Source: Streptomyces sparsogenes (GTDB lineage Bacteria; Actinomycetota; Actinomycetes; Streptomycetales; Streptomycetaceae). From it: a stretch of DNA of 64,000 nt. The notes beneath the pieces were generated by a model. That model had not been told where the DNA came from. It saw nothing but the letters and a program-made list of their open reading frames with translations, and did no database searches. The position numbers were made by a program, and so were the translations under genes. Positions 49,890 through 58,899 of this stretch are shown here, piece after piece. Location of the stretch: contig NZ_MAXF01000029.1 of assembly GCF_001704635.1 (NCBI RefSeq), positions 29,984 through 93,983 of the forward strand, given 5' to 3'. Every line of letters starts with the position of its first letter. Positions within the stretch are counted from its first letter, which is position 1.

Positions 49890-50788
49890 CGTGTGTCTCC
49901 CAAGGGGGCGTCGTAGAGGGGGAGGCGGGGGTCGACCGGCTGGTCCGGCCAGGTGGCGCGGATCCAGGCGTGGTCGGGGTGGTCGCAGATCAGCCAGTCG
50001 CGCTCCGCGCCGGGGCCCGCCATGACGTTGAGGTAGTACATGTCGTGGCCGGGGGCGGCGATGGAGGGGCCGTGCCAGCCGTCGGGGATCAGGACCAGGT
50101 CGCCGGAGCGCACCTCGGCGAGCACGTCCGTGCCGCGGCCGTGCCCCGAGGGGGAGACCCGCTGGTAGCCGAGGCCTTCCTTGCCGTGCGCCGCGGCGAT
50201 CTCGAAGTAGTAGATCTCCTCCAGCTCGGACTCCTCGCCGGGGCGGCACTCGTCGTGCTTGTGCGGCGGGTAGGAGGACCAGTTGCCGCCGGGGGTGAGG
50301 ACCTCGACCGCGATCAGCTTGTCGCACTCGAAGACGCCTGCGGCGGCGAAGTTGTTGACCTGGCGGGAGCAGTTGCCGGTGCCGCGCAGCTCGACGGGGA
50401 CCGCGGAGGCCGGCCCGTAGCGTGCGGGCAGCCGGCGCTCGCAGCGGGCGCCGGTGAGCGCGAACCGCCCGCCGGCCTCGCTCGCGATCCGGGCGTGGGC
50501 GTCGCGCGGCAGGTAGGCGAAGTCGCTGACCCCGCTGAAGACGCTCTCCCGGCCGTGCAGTTCGAAGGTCAGGCCCTCGGCCGCCACGGTGCAGCCGCCG
50601 CTCAGCGGCAGCACGATCCACTCGCTGTCGCCGGTGGACAGCTCGTGCGTACCGCCGGGCGGCAGGTCCAGGACGCGCAGGGAGGAGTAGCCCCACCCGG
50701 CCCGCGCGGGGTCGATGTGCACGGCGTACGGGCCGGCGGCCGCCTTGCCGGCCGGCAGATGGAAGCTGGTGGAAGGGTCGCTGGTCAT
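49886..50788 (-). CDS. iolB: 5-deoxy-glucuronate isomerase IolB
   Basis: A 300-residue bicupin isomerase. Metal-ligand His/Glu positions are visible in YPPHKHDECRPGEESELEEI and in DGWHGPSIAAPGHDMYYLNV, with the characteristic NVMAGPGAERDWLICDHPDH near the end. IolB turns 5-deoxy-glucuronate into 5-dehydro-2-deoxygluconate, the substrate of IolC. It starts 88 bases after the aldolase gene; that gap is filled by a 24-bp tandem repeat. Its stop overlaps iolD. Confidence 0.93.
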   Translation of the reverse strand: MTSDPSTSFHLPAGKAAAGPYAVHIDPARAGWGYSSLRVLDLPPGGTHELSTGDSEWIVLPLSGGCTVAAEGLTFELHGRESVFSGVSDFAYLPRDAHARIASEAGGRFALTGARCERRLPARYGPASAVPVELRGTGNCSRQVNNFAAAGVFECDKLIAVEVLTPGGNWSSYPPHKHDECRPGEESELEEIYYFEIAAAHGKEGLGYQRVSPSGHGRGTDVLAEVRSGDLVLIPDGWHGPSIAAPGHDMYYLNVMAGPGAERDWLICDHPDHAWIRATWPDQPVDPRLPLYDAPLGDTR

Positions 50789-50802
50789 GTCGTCAGTCTC
50801 CG

Positions 50803-50875
50803 CCTCTTTCCCCGGTCCTGGCGCCGCCTCTTTTCCCCGGTCCTGGCGCCGTCTCTGTCCCTGGTCCTGGCGCCG
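50803..50875. repeat. Three 24-25 bp tandem repeats between the aldolase gene and iolB
   Basis: The unit CCTCTTTCCCCGGTCCTGGC (then GCCG) recurs at 50803-50826, 50827-50851 and 50852-50875. The third copy has four changes. The tract ends exactly at the stop codon of the aldolase gene and covers the leader of iolB on the minus strand, where each unit reads CCAGGACCGGGGAAAGAGG. Confidence 0.88.
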
Positions 50876-51763
50876 TCACAGCAGGCCGACGGCGGTGTCG
50901 ACGGCCTGCTCGACGCCGCCCTCCGCCGGGTAGAGCAGCGAGCGGCCGACCACCAGGCCCTGGACGGTGGGCAGCCGCAGCGCCTTGCGCCACTTCTCGT
51001 ACGCGCCCTCCTGGTCCCGGGGCGTCCTGCCGACGTCCCCGCCCAGCAGGACGGCGGGCAGCGTGGAGGTCTCCATGACGGCGGCCATGTCGTCGGCGTC
51101 CTCGGTGACCGGCACCTTCAGCCAGGTGTACGCGGAGGTGCCGGCGAGGCCGGAGGCGATGGCGATGGACTTGGTGACGGCCTCGGCGCTCAGGTCGTTG
51201 CGGACCTTGCCGTCGATCCGCCGGGAGATGAAGGGCTCGACGAAGACGGGCAGCCGGCGCTCGGCCATCTCGTCGATGGCTCTGGCCGTGGCGGCGAGGG
51301 TGGTCAGCGAGCCCTCGTCGGAGTAGTCGATGCGCAGCAGCAGCTTGCCGGCGTCGAAGCCGAGCCGGGCTATGTCCTGGGGGCGGTGGCCGGTGAAGCG
51401 GTCGTCGAGTTCGAAGGAGGCCCCGGCCAGGCCGCCGCGGTTCATCGAGCCCATGACGACCTTGTTCTCGAGGGCGCCGAGCAGCAGCAGGTCCTCCAGG
51501 ATGTCGGCGGTGGCGAGCACGCCGTCGACGCCGGGGCGGGACAGCGCCACGCACAGCCGCTCCAGCAGCTCGACCCGGTTGGCCATGGCCAGCTCGCGGC
51601 CTCCGACGGCGAGGGCGCCGCGCGCGGGGTGGTCGGCGGCAATGATCATCAGACGACCGCTGTCGCCGATGAGGGGGCGCCGGGCGCGGCGGGCGGCCGC
51701 CTCGGCGATCGCCTCCGGGTGCCGGCTCCGCACCGTGACGAGGTCGGAGATGCTGATGCTCAA
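50876..51763 (-). CDS. (beta/alpha)8-barrel aldolase of the inositol pathway (IolJ-like role)
   Basis: A 295-residue TIM-barrel protein of the DeoC/LacD-like Cgl0158 group. Segments include RLMIIAADHPARGALAVGG, ADILEDLLLLGALENKVV, YTWLKVPVTEDADDM with a Lys suitable for a Schiff base, and AVLLGGDVGRTPRDQ. It lies between iolC and iolB, the place where 2-deoxy-5-keto-gluconate-6-phosphate must be split into malonate semialdehyde and dihydroxyacetone phosphate, so an IolJ role is likely. I start at TTG 51763 with AGAGGAG six bases upstream. Much of the longer ORF upstream overlaps iolC. Confidence 0.8.
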   Translation of the reverse strand: MSISISDLVTVRSRHPEAIAEAAARRARRPLIGDSGRLMIIAADHPARGALAVGGRELAMANRVELLERLCVALSRPGVDGVLATADILEDLLLLGALENKVVMGSMNRGGLAGASFELDDRFTGHRPQDIARLGFDAGKLLLRIDYSDEGSLTTLAATARAIDEMAERRLPVFVEPFISRRIDGKVRNDLSAEAVTKSIAIASGLAGTSAYTWLKVPVTEDADDMAAVMETSTLPAVLLGGDVGRTPRDQEGAYEKWRKALRLPTVQGLVVGRSLLYPAEGGVEQAVDTAVGLL

Positions 51764-51852
51764 AGCGTGCTCCTCTTGTTTTCTGGGCTCGGTTCGCCTC
51801 GGCTCACTCGCCGGGGTGGCGGCGACTTGCCCGGCGGGCCGGTCGCCTGGGG

Positions 51853-52800
51853 TCAGTGCCCGGCGAGCAGGGCCTCGACCTCGGCTTCGGTGGGCATCGC
51901 GGAGGAGCAGGCGAGGCGGGACGCGACGATGGCGCCCGCGGCGTTGGCGTAGCGCATGACGCGCTCCAGGTCCCAGCCGGACAGCAGGCCGTGGCACAGG
52001 GATCCCCCGAACGAGTCACCCGCGCCCAGGCCGTTGACGACCTCGACGGGGACCGGCTCCACCTCCGCCCTGGTGCCGTCGCGGTGGACGGCGAGTACGC
52101 CCTTGGGGCCCTGCTTGACGACGGCGAGCTCCACCCCCGCCTCCAGCAGGCTCTCGGCGCAGGCCTCGGGCTCCCGGACCCCGGTGGCGATCTCGCACTC
52201 GTCGAGGTTGCCGACGGCCACGGTGGCGTGGCGGAGCGCCTGAGCGTAGTGGGCGCGCGCCTCGGCCGGGTCGGGCCAGAACATCGGCCGCCAGTCCAGG
52301 TCGAAGACGGTCGGCCCGGCCTTGGCGCGTGCCTCGAGCGCGGTCAGGGTGGCGGCGCGGCTGGGCTCCTCGCTCAGGCCGGTGCCGGTCATCCAGAAGA
52401 CGCGGGCGGCGCGCACGGCGTCGAGGTCCAGTTCGCCGGGGTGGATCTCCAGGTCGGGGGCCTTGGGGCGGCGGTAGAAGTACAGCGGGAAGTCGTCGGG
52501 CGGGAAGATCTCGCAGAAGGTGACCGGTGTCGGGTAGGCCTCGACGGGGGTGACCCAGCGGTCGTCCACGCCGAAGTCGCGCAGCGCCTGGTGGACGTAC
52601 TCGCCGAACGGATCGGCGCCGGTGCGGCTGATGACCGCCGTGCGGCGGCCGAGCCGGGCGGCGGCCACCGCCACATTGGTCGCGGAGCCGCCGAGGAACT
52701 TGCCGAACGTCTCGACCTGCGGCAGCGGTACGCCGATCTGCAAGGGGTAGATGTCCACCCCGATCCGGCCCATCGTGATCAGGTCGTACCGCTCACTCAT
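51853..52800 (-). CDS. iolC: 5-dehydro-2-deoxygluconokinase IolC
   Basis: A 315-residue PfkB/ribokinase-family kinase. It starts YDLITMGRIGVDIYPLQIG, has KFLGGSATNVAVAAARLG (substrate glycines), and ends with the ATP/anion-hole motif VNGLGAGDSFGGSLCHGL. IolC phosphorylates 5-dehydro-2-deoxygluconate. ATG 52800 follows AGGGGTG. It is the first gene of the minus-strand inositol operon and diverges from iolE. A -35/-10 pair sits about 70 bases upstream. Confidence 0.92.
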   Translation of the reverse strand: MSERYDLITMGRIGVDIYPLQIGVPLPQVETFGKFLGGSATNVAVAAARLGRRTAVISRTGADPFGEYVHQALRDFGVDDRWVTPVEAYPTPVTFCEIFPPDDFPLYFYRRPKAPDLEIHPGELDLDAVRAARVFWMTGTGLSEEPSRAATLTALEARAKAGPTVFDLDWRPMFWPDPAEARAHYAQALRHATVAVGNLDECEIATGVREPEACAESLLEAGVELAVVKQGPKGVLAVHRDGTRAEVEPVPVEVVNGLGAGDSFGGSLCHGLLSGWDLERVMRYANAAGAIVASRLACSSAMPTEAEVEALLAGH

Positions 52801-52870
52801 GCGCACCCCTTCAGGAAAGACACAGCTCAGGCCGGTGGCCCGGGAGTTGCCGGGCGGCTGTGGCCCTTCA

Positions 52871-52900
52871 GGTCTAGAGGTGTCCCCCACCCCGTGTCAA
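52871..52900 (-). promoter_or_regulatory. iolC promoter
   Basis: On the minus strand TTGACA (52900-52895), 18 bases, TAGACC (52876-52871). This fits the housekeeping sigma consensus well. The inverted-repeat element ACATTCGGAC lies just upstream, in the right place for a regulator. Confidence 0.65.
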
Positions 52901-52912
52901 GAATTTGTCCTT

Positions 52913-53027
52913 ACATTCGGACCTATCGGCGACACTTCGGCTGATGCCCGCCCCTGGCGCGCGGGCCACCGGGGAGGGGTACGGGCCCGCGCCCCTCGCC
53001 TGGCATCCTGACCTTACGTCCGAATGT
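52913..53027. promoter_or_regulatory. Paired regulator sites in the iolC/iolE intergenic region
   Basis: ACATTCGGAC (52913-52922) and its exact complement GTCCGAATGT (53018-53027) lie 95 bases apart, one near each divergent gene, and both are preceded by TTA when read on their own strand. The 361-base gap (52801-53161) holds no gene. A repressor bound at both sites could loop the DNA and control both iol operons. Confidence 0.55.
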
Positions 53028-53161
53028 CCTGACGAAGTCTTGACGGACGGCCACCCGGGCCGTGAAGCTGCCCGGACAGCATGTCCCGGACACCACCGGG
53101 CCGGCACCCGCACCGCAGCCCTTCCCCGGTCCCCGACGGCCGGCGAGAGGAGAACCCCTTC

Positions 53162-54079
53162 ATGACCGCCGCCTCCCCCGCACCCGCCCCAGGCCGCATC
53201 CGGGTCGGCTCGGCCCCCGACTCCTGGGGGGTGTGGTTCCCCGACGACCCGCAGCAGGTCCCGTGGCAGCGCTTCCTCGACGAGGTCGCCGAGGCGGGGT
53301 ACGAGTGGATCGAGCTGGGCCCGTACGGCTATCTGCCGACCGACCCGGCGCGGCTCGCCGAGGAGGTCGGCCGGCGGAATCTGAAGGTCTCGGCCGGCAC
53401 GGTGTTCACCGCCCTGCACCGCGGCCCCGGCGTCTGGGACGCCACCTGGGAGCATGTCTCGCAGGTGGCGGCGCTCACCCAGGCCATGGGCGCCCGGCAC
53501 CTGGTCGTCATCCCCTCCTTCTGGCGGGACGACAAGACCGCCGAGCTGATCGAGCCGCCGCGGCTCACCGCCGAGCAGTGGCGCGACCTGTCCACCGGCA
53601 TGGAGCGGCTGGGCCGGGAGGTGCGCGAGCGCTTCGGGCTCGACATCGTGGTGCACCCGCACGCCGACACCCACATCGACGGCGAGGAGAACGTCGCCCG
53701 CTTCCTCGACGCCACCGACCCGGACCTGGTGGGCCTGTGCCTGGACACCGGCCACTACGCCTACTGCGGCGGCGACAGCGTCAAGCTCATCGAGACCTAC
53801 GGCGAGCGCATCGGCTACCTCCACCTCAAGCAGGTGGATCCCGAGATCCTGGCCGACGTGGTGAGGAACGAGGTGCCCTTCGGCCCCGCCGTCCAGCGCG
53901 GCGTCATGTGCGAGCCGCCGCACGGGGTCCCCGCCCTCGAACCGGTGCTGGCCGCCGCCCGGAAGCTGGACGTGGACCTGTTCGCCATCGTCGAGCAGGA
54001 CATGTATCCCTGCCCGCCCGACAAGCCGTTCCCGATCGCCCAGCGCACCCGCCGCTTCCTGCGCTCCTGCGGCGCCTGA
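53162..54079 (+). CDS. iolE: myo-Inosose-2 dehydratase IolE (sugar isomerase fold)
   Basis: A 305-residue xylose-isomerase-like TIM barrel. The N-terminus [20 protein letters not shown] is typical of IolE. Metal/substrate residues occur in [30 protein letters not shown] and [11 protein letters not shown]. IolE dehydrates 2-keto-myo-inositol. An IolI (inosose isomerase) assignment is possible because the two share the fold. ATG 53162 follows AGGAG; a longer ORF upstream is not needed. It leads a two-gene operon with iolG. Confidence 0.85.
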   Translation: MTAASPAPAPGRIRVGSAPDSWGVWFPDDPQQVPWQRFLDEVAEAGYEWIELGPYGYLPTDPARLAEEVGRRNLKVSAGTVFTALHRGPGVWDATWEHVSQVAALTQAMGARHLVVIPSFWRDDKTAELIEPPRLTAEQWRDLSTGMERLGREVRERFGLDIVVHPHADTHIDGEENVARFLDATDPDLVGLCLDTGHYAYCGGDSVKLIETYGERIGYLHLKQVDPEILADVVRNEVPFGPAVQRGVMCEPPHGVPALEPVLAAARKLDVDLFAIVEQDMYPCPPDKPFPIAQRTRRFLRSCGA

Positions 54080-54137
54080 CCCGCCCCCGCCCCCACCGAA
54101 CAGCCCGCCCCCACCGGACAGAGAGAGAAGAGACACC

Positions 54138-55157
54138 ATGACGCAGCAGGGGACGCTCGGGGTCGCGGTCATCGGGACCGGCATGATGGGCGCCGACCAC
54201 GTCCGCCGGATCGACGAGGTGATCAGCGGCGCCCGGGTGGCCGCCGTCGTCGACATCGACGAGGCGCGCGCCAAGCACATCGCCCACGGCGTGGAGGGCT
54301 GTCAGGCCTACACCGACCCGGCCGCCGCCATGGCCGCCCCGGACGTGGACGCGGTGCTGATCGCCTCGCCCGGCCCGGCCCACGAGGCGGCGCTGCTCGC
54401 CGCCTTCGAACGGGACCTGCCGGTGCTGTGCGAGAAGCCGCTCACCCCGGACCCGGCCTCCGCGCTGCGGGTGCTGGAGGCCGAGCAGCGGCTGGGCCAC
54501 CGCCGGGTCCAGGTCGGCTTCATGCGCCGCTACGACAGCGAGTTCATGCGGCTCAAGTCGCTGCTCGCGAGCGGCGAACTCGGCCGTCCCCTGATGCTGC
54601 ACTGCCGCCACCGCAACGCCTCGGTGCACTCCTACTTCACCACCGACATGCTCATCACCGACTCGGTGGTGCACGAGATGGACCAGTCCCGCTGGCTCCT
54701 GGAGCAGGAGATCACCGCGGTGACGGTGCTGCGCCCGACCCCCAACGCCAACGCGCCCGAGGGGCTCGGCGACCCCCAGCTGGTGATCCTGGAGACCGAC
54801 GGCGGCGCGCTGGTCGATGTCGAGATCTTCGCGACCTGCGGCTTCGGCTACCAGGTGCAGGCGGAGGCGGTCTGCGAGCGCGGCACCGCGCGCGTCGGCG
54901 ACGCCCACGGCATGCTGATCAACCGCACCGGCGGCTGGGGCGGCGAGATCGCCCCCGACTTCGTGGCCCGCTTCGAGGAGGCCTACGACCGCGAGGTGCA
55001 GGCCTGGGTGAACGCCACCCGGCGCGGCGAGGTGGAGGGCCCCAGCGCCTGGGACGGCTACGCCGCGGCCGCCGTCTCCGCGGCGGGCGTCCGGGCCCAG
55101 GCCGACGGCCGGCGCACGGTCGTGGAGATGATCGAGCGCCCCGCGTTCTACCGCTGA
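54138..55157 (+). CDS. iolG: Inositol 2-dehydrogenase IolG (Gfo/Idh/MocA family)
   Basis: A 339-residue NAD-dependent dehydrogenase. The Rossmann start is [19 protein letters not shown], the signature EKPL follows [11 protein letters not shown], and the active-site region is [18 protein letters not shown] with the catalytic Asp/His. It oxidises myo-inositol to 2-keto-inositol, the first step of the pathway encoded here. It follows iolE by 58 bases, with AGAGAGAAG before ATG 54138. Confidence 0.92.
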   Translation: MTQQGTLGVAVIGTGMMGADHVRRIDEVISGARVAAVVDIDEARAKHIAHGVEGCQAYTDPAAAMAAPDVDAVLIASPGPAHEAALLAAFERDLPVLCEKPLTPDPASALRVLEAEQRLGHRRVQVGFMRRYDSEFMRLKSLLASGELGRPLMLHCRHRNASVHSYFTTDMLITDSVVHEMDQSRWLLEQEITAVTVLRPTPNANAPEGLGDPQLVILETDGGALVDVEIFATCGFGYQVQAEAVCERGTARVGDAHGMLINRTGGWGGEIAPDFVARFEEAYDREVQAWVNATRRGEVEGPSAWDGYAAAAVSAAGVRAQADGRRTVVEMIERPAFYR

Positions 55158-55321
55158 GCCACGCGTGCGGCGTTTGTACGGCTGGGTCATGCGCGTTGGG
55201 TAACTCTGGCGTCACGGCCGTCACATCCCGGCGATCCTTCCGTCACAGCCCTTCAACAACGCCTTCCCTCACCTCACTCACCGTCGTTGACCGGGCACAG
55301 GCTGAGTGATCACAAGCGGTC

Positions 55322-55367
55322 GCGCCGCAGCTCCCCCGACGGCCCTCGCGGGCCGTGGCTGCGGCGC
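55322..55367 (+). terminator. Strong hairpin between iolG and the HTH gene
   Basis: A perfect 10-bp outer stem (55322-55331 with 55358-55367) encloses a 7-bp inner stem (55339-55345 with 55350-55356, loop TCGC). It lies only 20 bases before the ATG of the small HTH gene, so it may end iolEG transcription or act in that gene's leader. Confidence 0.55.
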
Positions 55368-55387
55368 CTGCGGGAAAGGCGCGAGAG

Positions 55388-55597
55388 ATGACCGACCGGA
55401 GGCTTTGGTCGTACAAGGAGATCGCCGCGCACATCGGTGTGCAGACGGACACCGTACGGTCCTACCGCAAGCACGGTCTGCTGCCGCCCCCCGATCTCGT
55501 GGAGGGCGGCAAGCCGTACTGGTACGCGGACACCATCCGGATCTGGGTAACCCTCAGACCCGGCAACCGCTCCCGGCGAGGGACCGAGGACCGTTAG
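55388..55597 (+). CDS. Small MerR/AlpA-like helix-turn-helix protein
   Basis: A 69-residue DNA-binding protein consisting of a single winged HTH (RLWSYKEIAAHIGVQTDTVR, YRKHGLLPPPDLVEGGKPYW). It is like AlpA/excisionase or truncated MerR proteins. There is no effector domain. ATG 55388 follows GAAAGGCGCG. The stop overlaps the end of the convergent MMPL gene by four bases. No integrase or prophage gene is nearby. Its target is unknown. Confidence 0.72.
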   Translation: MTDRRLWSYKEIAAHIGVQTDTVRSYRKHGLLPPPDLVEGGKPYWYADTIRIWVTLRPGNRSRRGTEDR

Positions 55598-57948
55598 CGG
55601 CCCGCGTTCACCTCGTCCCGTTCGCCCCGCGCCCCGCCCGGCCGCGCGGCGCGGGACCCACCCCCGGCGTCCCGGGTGTCCGGGCTGTCTCGGATGTCCG
55701 GGCGGCTGTCCCGGGTGTCCGGGACGGTGCCGGGGGTGGCGGACTCGCCCTCGCTGAGGCCGATACGGGCGTGCAGCCGGCGCAGCGGGCCCGGGGCCCA
55801 CCAGGTGGCCCGGCCGGTGAGCCGCATCACGGCGGGCACCAGCAGGCTGCGCACCACCATGGCGTCCATCAGCACGGCCAGGGCGATGCCGAGGCCGAGC
55901 ATCTTGGTGTTGGTGACCCGCGAGGTGCCGATGGCCACCATGACGACCGCCAGGATGACCGCGGCGGCGGTGATCAGCCCGCCGGTGCGCCGCAGGCCGA
56001 ACTCGACGGAGGCCCGGTGGTCCCCCGTGCGGTCGTACTCCTCCTTGATCCGGGAGAGCAGGAACACCCCGTAGTCCATGGACAGCCCGAAGGCCACGCA
56101 GAACATCAGCACCGGCAGGGTGGTCTCGATGTCCCCGGTGCTGGTGAACGACAGCGGCCCGGAGAGGTGCCCCTCCTGGAAGACCCACACCACCGCGCCG
56201 AACATGGCGGTGAGACTCAGCGCGTTGAGCACCACCGCCTGAAGGGGTATCAGAACGCTTCCGGTGAGCAGGAAGACCAGCAGCAGGGTCACCACGACGA
56301 TGATGGCCAGCGCCCAGGGCAGCCGCTCGGCTATGGAGTCCTTGCTGTCCACCACGACGGCGGCGATCCCGGTGACCGAGGTGGCGAACGGCGGGTCCTG
56401 GGCCCGGATGTCGCGCACCAGCCGCTGGCTCGGCTGGTCCACCACCTCTCCCTTGGCCAGCACGGTGACGTAGGCCGCCCCGTCGGCGACGCGCGCCGCC
56501 TCCGCCGGGCCGGGCTCCGCCACTCGCCGGCCTCCGGCGAACCGGCCGGCCGGGCTGTCCACGCGCTCCACTCCGGGCAGGGCCGATATCCGGCCGCTGT
56601 AGTCGGCGAGGGCCGCCCGGCCGGGCGAGGATTCGACGAGGATGTCGATCGCCCCGCCGGGGCTGCCCGCGAAGTCGTCCCTGATGTGCTGCTGGACGAC
56701 GTGGGACTCGGCGCTCGCGGGCAGCTGGCGGTCGTCGGCGGTGCCGAACTCGACCCGCAGGAAGGGCAGTCCGAGGACCACCAGGCCGGCGGCGGTGGCC
56801 AGCGCGAACAGCGGGGCCCGCCGCATCACCAGCCGGGCGATCCGGCCCCAGCCGGCCCCCGGCTCGCCCGGCGCGGGACGGCCGCGGCGGATCAGCCGCG
56901 TGAGATCCAGGGCGTTCACCCGCTCGCCGAGCAGGGCGAGCGCGGCGGGCAGCACCACCAGCGCGGCCGCCGCGGCGATCAGCACCACGGCGATGCCCGC
57001 GTAGGCGAAGGAGCGCAGGAAGTACTGCGGGAAGACCAGCATGGCGGCGAGCGAGACGGCGACGGTCAGCGCGGAGAACAGCACCGTGCGCCCCGCGGTG
57101 CGCAGCGTGGCGGCGACGGCGGGCAGCGTCCCGGCGCCCCGGCCCAGCTCCTCGCGGAAGCGCCGCACGATGAACAGGGCGTAGTCGATGGCGAGGCCGA
57201 GGCCGAGCGCGGTGGTCAGGTTCAGCGCGAACACCGACACATCGGTGAACTCGGTGAGGCCGCGCAGCACGGCGTTGGTCCCCAGGATCGCGATGATGCC
57301 GACGCAGAGCGGGAGCAGGGCGGCGACCGCGCTGCCGAAGACCATCACGAGCAGCAGCAGGGTGATGGGCAGGGCGATCATCTCGGCCCGCAGCAGGTCT
57401 TCCTGGATGGTGGTCTGCAGCTCATGGCGCACCGCGACCGGGCCGCCGATCGAGACCTTCACCGGCCCGTGGTCACCCCGGTAGGCGGGGGCGACGCGCT
57501 CCAGCACCTTCGCGGCGGCGGACTCGTCGCCCACGATCCGGGCGGCGACGATCGCCTGATGCCCGCCCCGGTCCCGCAGCCCGGCGGCCCCGTCCCAGTA
57601 GGAGGTGACGCCGGTGACCGAGGGCTCGCCCGCGAGCTTCCTGGCGAGCGCGCGGCCCTCGGCGGCGACCGCCGGGGCGTCGACCGTCGCCCCGCCGCTG
57701 TCGACGAGCAGCAGCAGATTGGGCTGGGAGGCGGGGAAGTGCTTCTCCAGCGCCTTGGTGGCGTACGCCGACTCGGCGGCCGGGGCCTGCCAGCCGCCGC
57801 TTCCCAACCGGTCGGCGACCCCCCGCCCGGCCACGACGGCCAGCGCCGTGAACAGCAGGGCGAGCAGCAGTGTGAGCCGCGGGCGGGCGGTCACCGCTCT
57901 GGTCCAGCCTCCCGCCCGGCCCTCCTGCGGCCGGTTGACAACGGTCAT
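55594..57948 (-). CDS. MMPL-family RND transporter
   Basis: A 784-residue RND-type exporter with 11-12 membrane helices in two repeats. MMPL signatures include ALGLGLAIDYALFIVRRFRE in the first half and FGLSMDYGVFLLSRIKEEYD in the second, the GLxxDY proton-relay Asp/Tyr motifs, and two extracytoplasmic domains. A C-terminal tail has DTRDS-like repeats. MMPL proteins export lipids or drugs. ATG 57948 faces a TetR gene; two similar palindromic sites lie between them, so the TetR probably represses this exporter. Confidence 0.9.
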   Translation of the reverse strand: MTVVNRPQEGRAGGWTRAVTARPRLTLLLALLFTALAVVAGRGVADRLGSGGWQAPAAESAYATKALEKHFPASQPNLLLLVDSGGATVDAPAVAAEGRALARKLAGEPSVTGVTSYWDGAAGLRDRGGHQAIVAARIVGDESAAAKVLERVAPAYRGDHGPVKVSIGGPVAVRHELQTTIQEDLLRAEMIALPITLLLLVMVFGSAVAALLPLCVGIIAILGTNAVLRGLTEFTDVSVFALNLTTALGLGLAIDYALFIVRRFREELGRGAGTLPAVAATLRTAGRTVLFSALTVAVSLAAMLVFPQYFLRSFAYAGIAVVLIAAAAALVVLPAALALLGERVNALDLTRLIRRGRPAPGEPGAGWGRIARLVMRRAPLFALATAAGLVVLGLPFLRVEFGTADDRQLPASAESHVVQQHIRDDFAGSPGGAIDILVESSPGRAALADYSGRISALPGVERVDSPAGRFAGGRRVAEPGPAEAARVADGAAYVTVLAKGEVVDQPSQRLVRDIRAQDPPFATSVTGIAAVVVDSKDSIAERLPWALAIIVVVTLLLVFLLTGSVLIPLQAVVLNALSLTAMFGAVVWVFQEGHLSGPLSFTSTGDIETTLPVLMFCVAFGLSMDYGVFLLSRIKEEYDRTGDHRASVEFGLRRTGGLITAAAVILAVVMVAIGTSRVTNTKMLGLGIALAVLMDAMVVRSLLVPAVMRLTGRATWWAPGPLRRLHARIGLSEGESATPGTVPDTRDSRPDIRDSPDTRDAGGGSRAARPGGARGERDEVNAGR

Positions 57949-58045
57949 AGCGCGGTGTCCCCTTCACCTGTGGCCATGCGCCCGCGGCCGCGCCCGGTCG
58001 GCGTTTAGGCAGGCAGCATGGGTCGCTGATTGCCCAAGGAGCGGC

Positions 58046-58098
58046 AAACACGAGCGACCGCTCGCGTTTCTCCAGAATGCGAGCGAGCACTCGTGTTT
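58046..58098. promoter_or_regulatory. Two related operator sites between MMPL and TetR genes
   Basis: AAACACGAGCGACCGCTCGC (58046-58065) and, on the opposite strand, AAACACGAGTGCTCGCTCGC (58098-58079) match at 16 of 20 positions and face each other. Each contains GAGYG/CGCTC half sites. This fits binding by the adjacent TetR regulator. Confidence 0.65.
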
Positions 58099-58130
58099 GT
58101 CAATGGATCACGAGAGCTGGGGATTGACGC

Positions 58131-58790
58131 GTGACCGAGACCAAGGCAGACCAGCCCGCCGGCGAGGCGAAGCCGCGCCGCAGGCAGGCGCGCGGGGAGC
58201 GCCGCATCCAGCAGCTGCTCGACGCGGCGGCCAGCGTGTTCTGCCGGGCGGGCTACGCGGGGGCGAGCACCAACGCGATCGCCCGCGAGGCCGGGGTCTC
58301 CCCCGGGACGCTGTACCAGTTCTTCCCGAACAAGGAGGCCATCGCCGTCGAGCTCGGGGAGCGGCTCACCCACCGGATGCGGGAGGCCCACGGCGTGCTC
58401 TTCACCCCCGAGTACGCCTCGCTCCCGCTCGACCGGATGCTGGACGCGGTCGTCGATCCGATGGTCGAGTTCAACTGCCAGAACCCCGTCTTCCTCACTC
58501 TCATCCATTCGGGTGACATCCCCGGCCTGATGACCGAGGACCACGACGCGCTGCACGTCGCCCTGCAGGCCCGGCTCGAGGAGCTGATCGGGTTCATCCA
58601 GCCCGCACTGCCCCCCGAGCGCCGCACCCGCACCGCGACGATGGTGTTCTCCCTGTTCAAAGCGGGCCTCGAACTCGTACTCGCCCACGAGGGCGGGGAG
58701 CGGGCCGCGTACATCGAGGAGCTGAAGGCGTCCCTCCACGGCTATCTCGCCCCGATCATCGGCGCCGAGACCCCGTCCCGGACCCCCTGA
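58131..58790 (+). CDS. TetR-family regulator of the MMPL exporter
   Basis: A 219-residue regulator. The HTH is at about residues 20-65 (RRIQQLLDAAASVFCRAGYA, STNAIAREAGVSPGTLYQFF), followed by the ligand-binding helices. The start is GTG 58131, with only a weak GGGGA upstream. It is divergent from the MMPL gene, and the twin operator sites at 58046-58098 lie just before it. Its stop codon lies within the CsoR-like palindrome of the copper genes. Confidence 0.87.
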   Translation: MTETKADQPAGEAKPRRRQARGERRIQQLLDAAASVFCRAGYAGASTNAIAREAGVSPGTLYQFFPNKEAIAVELGERLTHRMREAHGVLFTPEYASLPLDRMLDAVVDPMVEFNCQNPVFLTLIHSGDIPGLMTEDHDALHVALQARLEELIGFIQPALPPERRTRTATMVFSLFKAGLELVLAHEGGERAAYIEELKASLHGYLAPIIGAETPSRTP

Positions 58791-58806
58791 TACCCCCTAG
58801 GGGTAT
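58790..58806 (+). promoter_or_regulatory. CsoR-type copper operator
   Basis: ATACCCC-CTA-GGGGTAT is a perfect inverted repeat with a three-base centre, the pattern bound by CsoR copper repressors in actinobacteria. It overlaps the last base of the preceding stop codon and is followed by TATTATG and, 94 bases on, the copper chaperone gene. Confidence 0.75.
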
Positions 58807-58899
58807 TATGCTTGTCATCATCAGGGGGCACCGGGGAACCCGCGCCCCCTGGGCACCCGAGGACTCAGCCGTGTCCGCCCGCTCACCCGAGGAGAAGCC

